From: Mortierella sp. BCC40632 | Taxonomy: Eukaryota > Mortierellomycota > Mortierellomycetes > Mortierellales > Mortierellaceae | DNA: 64,000 nucleotides | Direction: 5' to 3' | Assembly: GCA_011634665.1 (NCBI GenBank) | Contig: WAEK01000012.1 | Span: forward strand, 1,035,001 to 1,099,000 | In this document: positions 62,911 to 64,000 of the stretch, one piece after another | Layout: the number at the start of each line of letters is the position of its first letter | Position numbering within the stretch: the first letter of the stretch is position 1 | The notes under the pieces: generated by a model | What the model was told of the DNA's origin: nothing | What the model saw: the letters and a program-made list of their open reading frames with translations, nothing else | The model's database searches: none | Position numbers and translations under genes: made by a program

Positions 62911-63782
62911 ATGACTTTTGATATCAGCGAATCCACTGCGTCGAGCAAGGACGAGTTTTATGCAGATCTCGAGTTGCAGGTGGGAGCTCTTGTCCATGGT
63001 CAGCGCAATTGGGTAAGTAATGTGAAATGCCTGAGAGACCCATTACATTGGCAACGAAGGGAGAGAAGACCTGTGTTGCATCCGAGTCGTCTCATTCACT
63101 CACTTTCGCTCTCTTTTTCGCCCTCGCTCTTATTCTCACTCTCACTTTTACTCTTACTCTGGTCAAGGTCACGAATCTCGCGAATGCCTCGTCGTTGATC
63201 TACCATGGTCTGCGCGCAGTGACCAACAAGCCCATCAATTGGGTCGGGTTCTATGTTCTGGACCAAAGTCTTTTGACGAAAGGATCTCATAAGGAGGCCT
63301 TGATCCTGGGTCCTTTCCAGGGCAAGATCGCCTGTACCAACATTGACTTTGGAAGGGGTGTCTGTGGCACGGCTGCAAAGGAGGCAAGGACGTTGCTGGT
63401 CAAGGACGTACATGACTTTCCAGGACATATTGCTTGTGATGCTGCCACCAACTCGGAGATTGTCGTGCCTCTGTTGCTTGATGGGGTAAGGGAAATGAAT
63501 CAATGAGGATTTGAATCCATTCGTTTGTGGATCTGACATTGCAAGCAGCATCTCTTTCTGCGCGCGTGTGGTTTTTTTTATTGATCTTGTTCTGATCACC
63601 TCTTTCTTTCTTTCTTTCTTTCTTTATTGCTACCTGGGGGGACACAATAGCGGGTCATTGGCGTCTTGGATTTGGATTGCGAAGTCGAGGAAGGTTTCGA
63701 CGAGGTTGACCAAGTTGGACTGGAGAAGGTGGCCAACATCTTGGTTGATGCATGCGACTGGCGCGGCGTTACCCACGTCTAG
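62911..63782 (+). CDS. Free methionine-(R)-sulfoxide reductase (GAF-domain fRMsr)
   Basis: Reduces free methionine-R-sulfoxide with thioredoxin in oxidative-stress defence; orthologue of yeast YKL069W. Three exons, 62911-63012, 63168-63485 and 63651-63782, all phase 0, give 183 aa, the normal family length (yeast 180). The GAF fold is recognised from INWVGFYV, LGPFQGKIAC, FGRGVCGTAA, VHDFPGHIACDA, SEIVVPL and RVIGVLDLDC. The three redox cysteines are present at about 90, 100 and 124, matching the yeast positions 91, 101 and 125. The first exon has a family-like start (MTFDISES) and is spliced in phase. The (TTTC)n run in the second intron is neutral. Little doubt about function. Confidence 0.96.
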
Positions 63783-64000
63783 TCTTCCCTTTGCCTCGGT
63801 AAATGTACACAGCATGGTATTAGGGCAACTTGCCATTTATTTTTTTTTTTTTTTTTGCTCAGATAAAAACAACGATAGAGAAAAAAAAAAAAAAATGCAC
63901 ATGAAGAGAGAGAACGCCCAATGCCTGTTGTAGTCCACCAGTGAACAGAGGAACGTGTGAAAGAAAGAGCTAGTCTAGGAGGAGCGAACACAAACCCAAG
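63783..64000. other. 3' flank of the fRMsr gene
   Basis: Contains T and A runs (63840-63856, 63882-63894) and no further gene within the window. Confidence 0.6.

Overview
The window is nuclear DNA from a filamentous fungus, most likely an early-diverging lineage (Mucoromycota; Mortierellaceae is my best guess). Genes carry many short introns with poly-T tracts before the acceptor. Predicted proteins have long Gln/His/Pro-rich disordered stretches. Simple repeats, mainly (AG)n/(CT)n and poly-A/T, fill introns and gaps. Conserved fungal and eukaryotic genes fix the reading frames. The taxon is inferred from style and was not tested by a search.

Layout, 1-31 kb: a GSK-3 kinase (223-3066, +), a taxilin-like coiled-coil protein (4376-9102, +), an NDR-family kinase of the Cbk1/Orb6/Cot-1 type (10481-14269, +), a single-pass membrane protein (15727-16740, -), a 5-kb gene-poor gap holding a decayed transposase fragment, a large homeodomain protein (21934-25176, +) and an NFX1/FAP1-type zinc-finger protein with PAM2, RING and R3H segments (26346-31198, +).

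31-48 kb is accessory. It holds three members or relics of an unrecognised zinc-finger-like family (32018-34273 -, 36596-37277 -, 44207-44976 +) and a small gene matching the DASH kinetochore subunit Hsk3 (35325-35869, +). The centrepiece is a 7.6-kb Mutator-like DNA transposon at 37875-45502. It has about 123-bp terminal inverted repeats that are nearly identical and an exact 8-10 bp target-site duplication. Inside are a Ulp1-type SUMO-protease region spliced in phase towards a FAR1/MULE/SWIM transposase, a 36-bp-unit minisatellite and a zinc-finger cargo gene. A tRNA-Ala and a 5'-truncated LINE with a poly(A) tail follow directly.

48-64 kb: a Zn2Cys6 transcription factor (48635-50542, -), a 7-kb gap with a 496-bp non-autonomous relative of the transposon (54122-54617) and a tRNA-Arg (55075-55146, -), a tyrosine-kinase-like kinase whose catalytic lysine appears moved to the glycine loop as in WNK kinases (57734-62269, +), and a free methionine-R-sulfoxide reductase (62911-63782, +).

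The housekeeping genes do not form one pathway; as usual in fungi they are independent transcription units. The candidate new system is the transposon: a transposase gene that appears fused to a SUMO-type protease, carrying a zinc-finger gene whose relatives lie just outside it.
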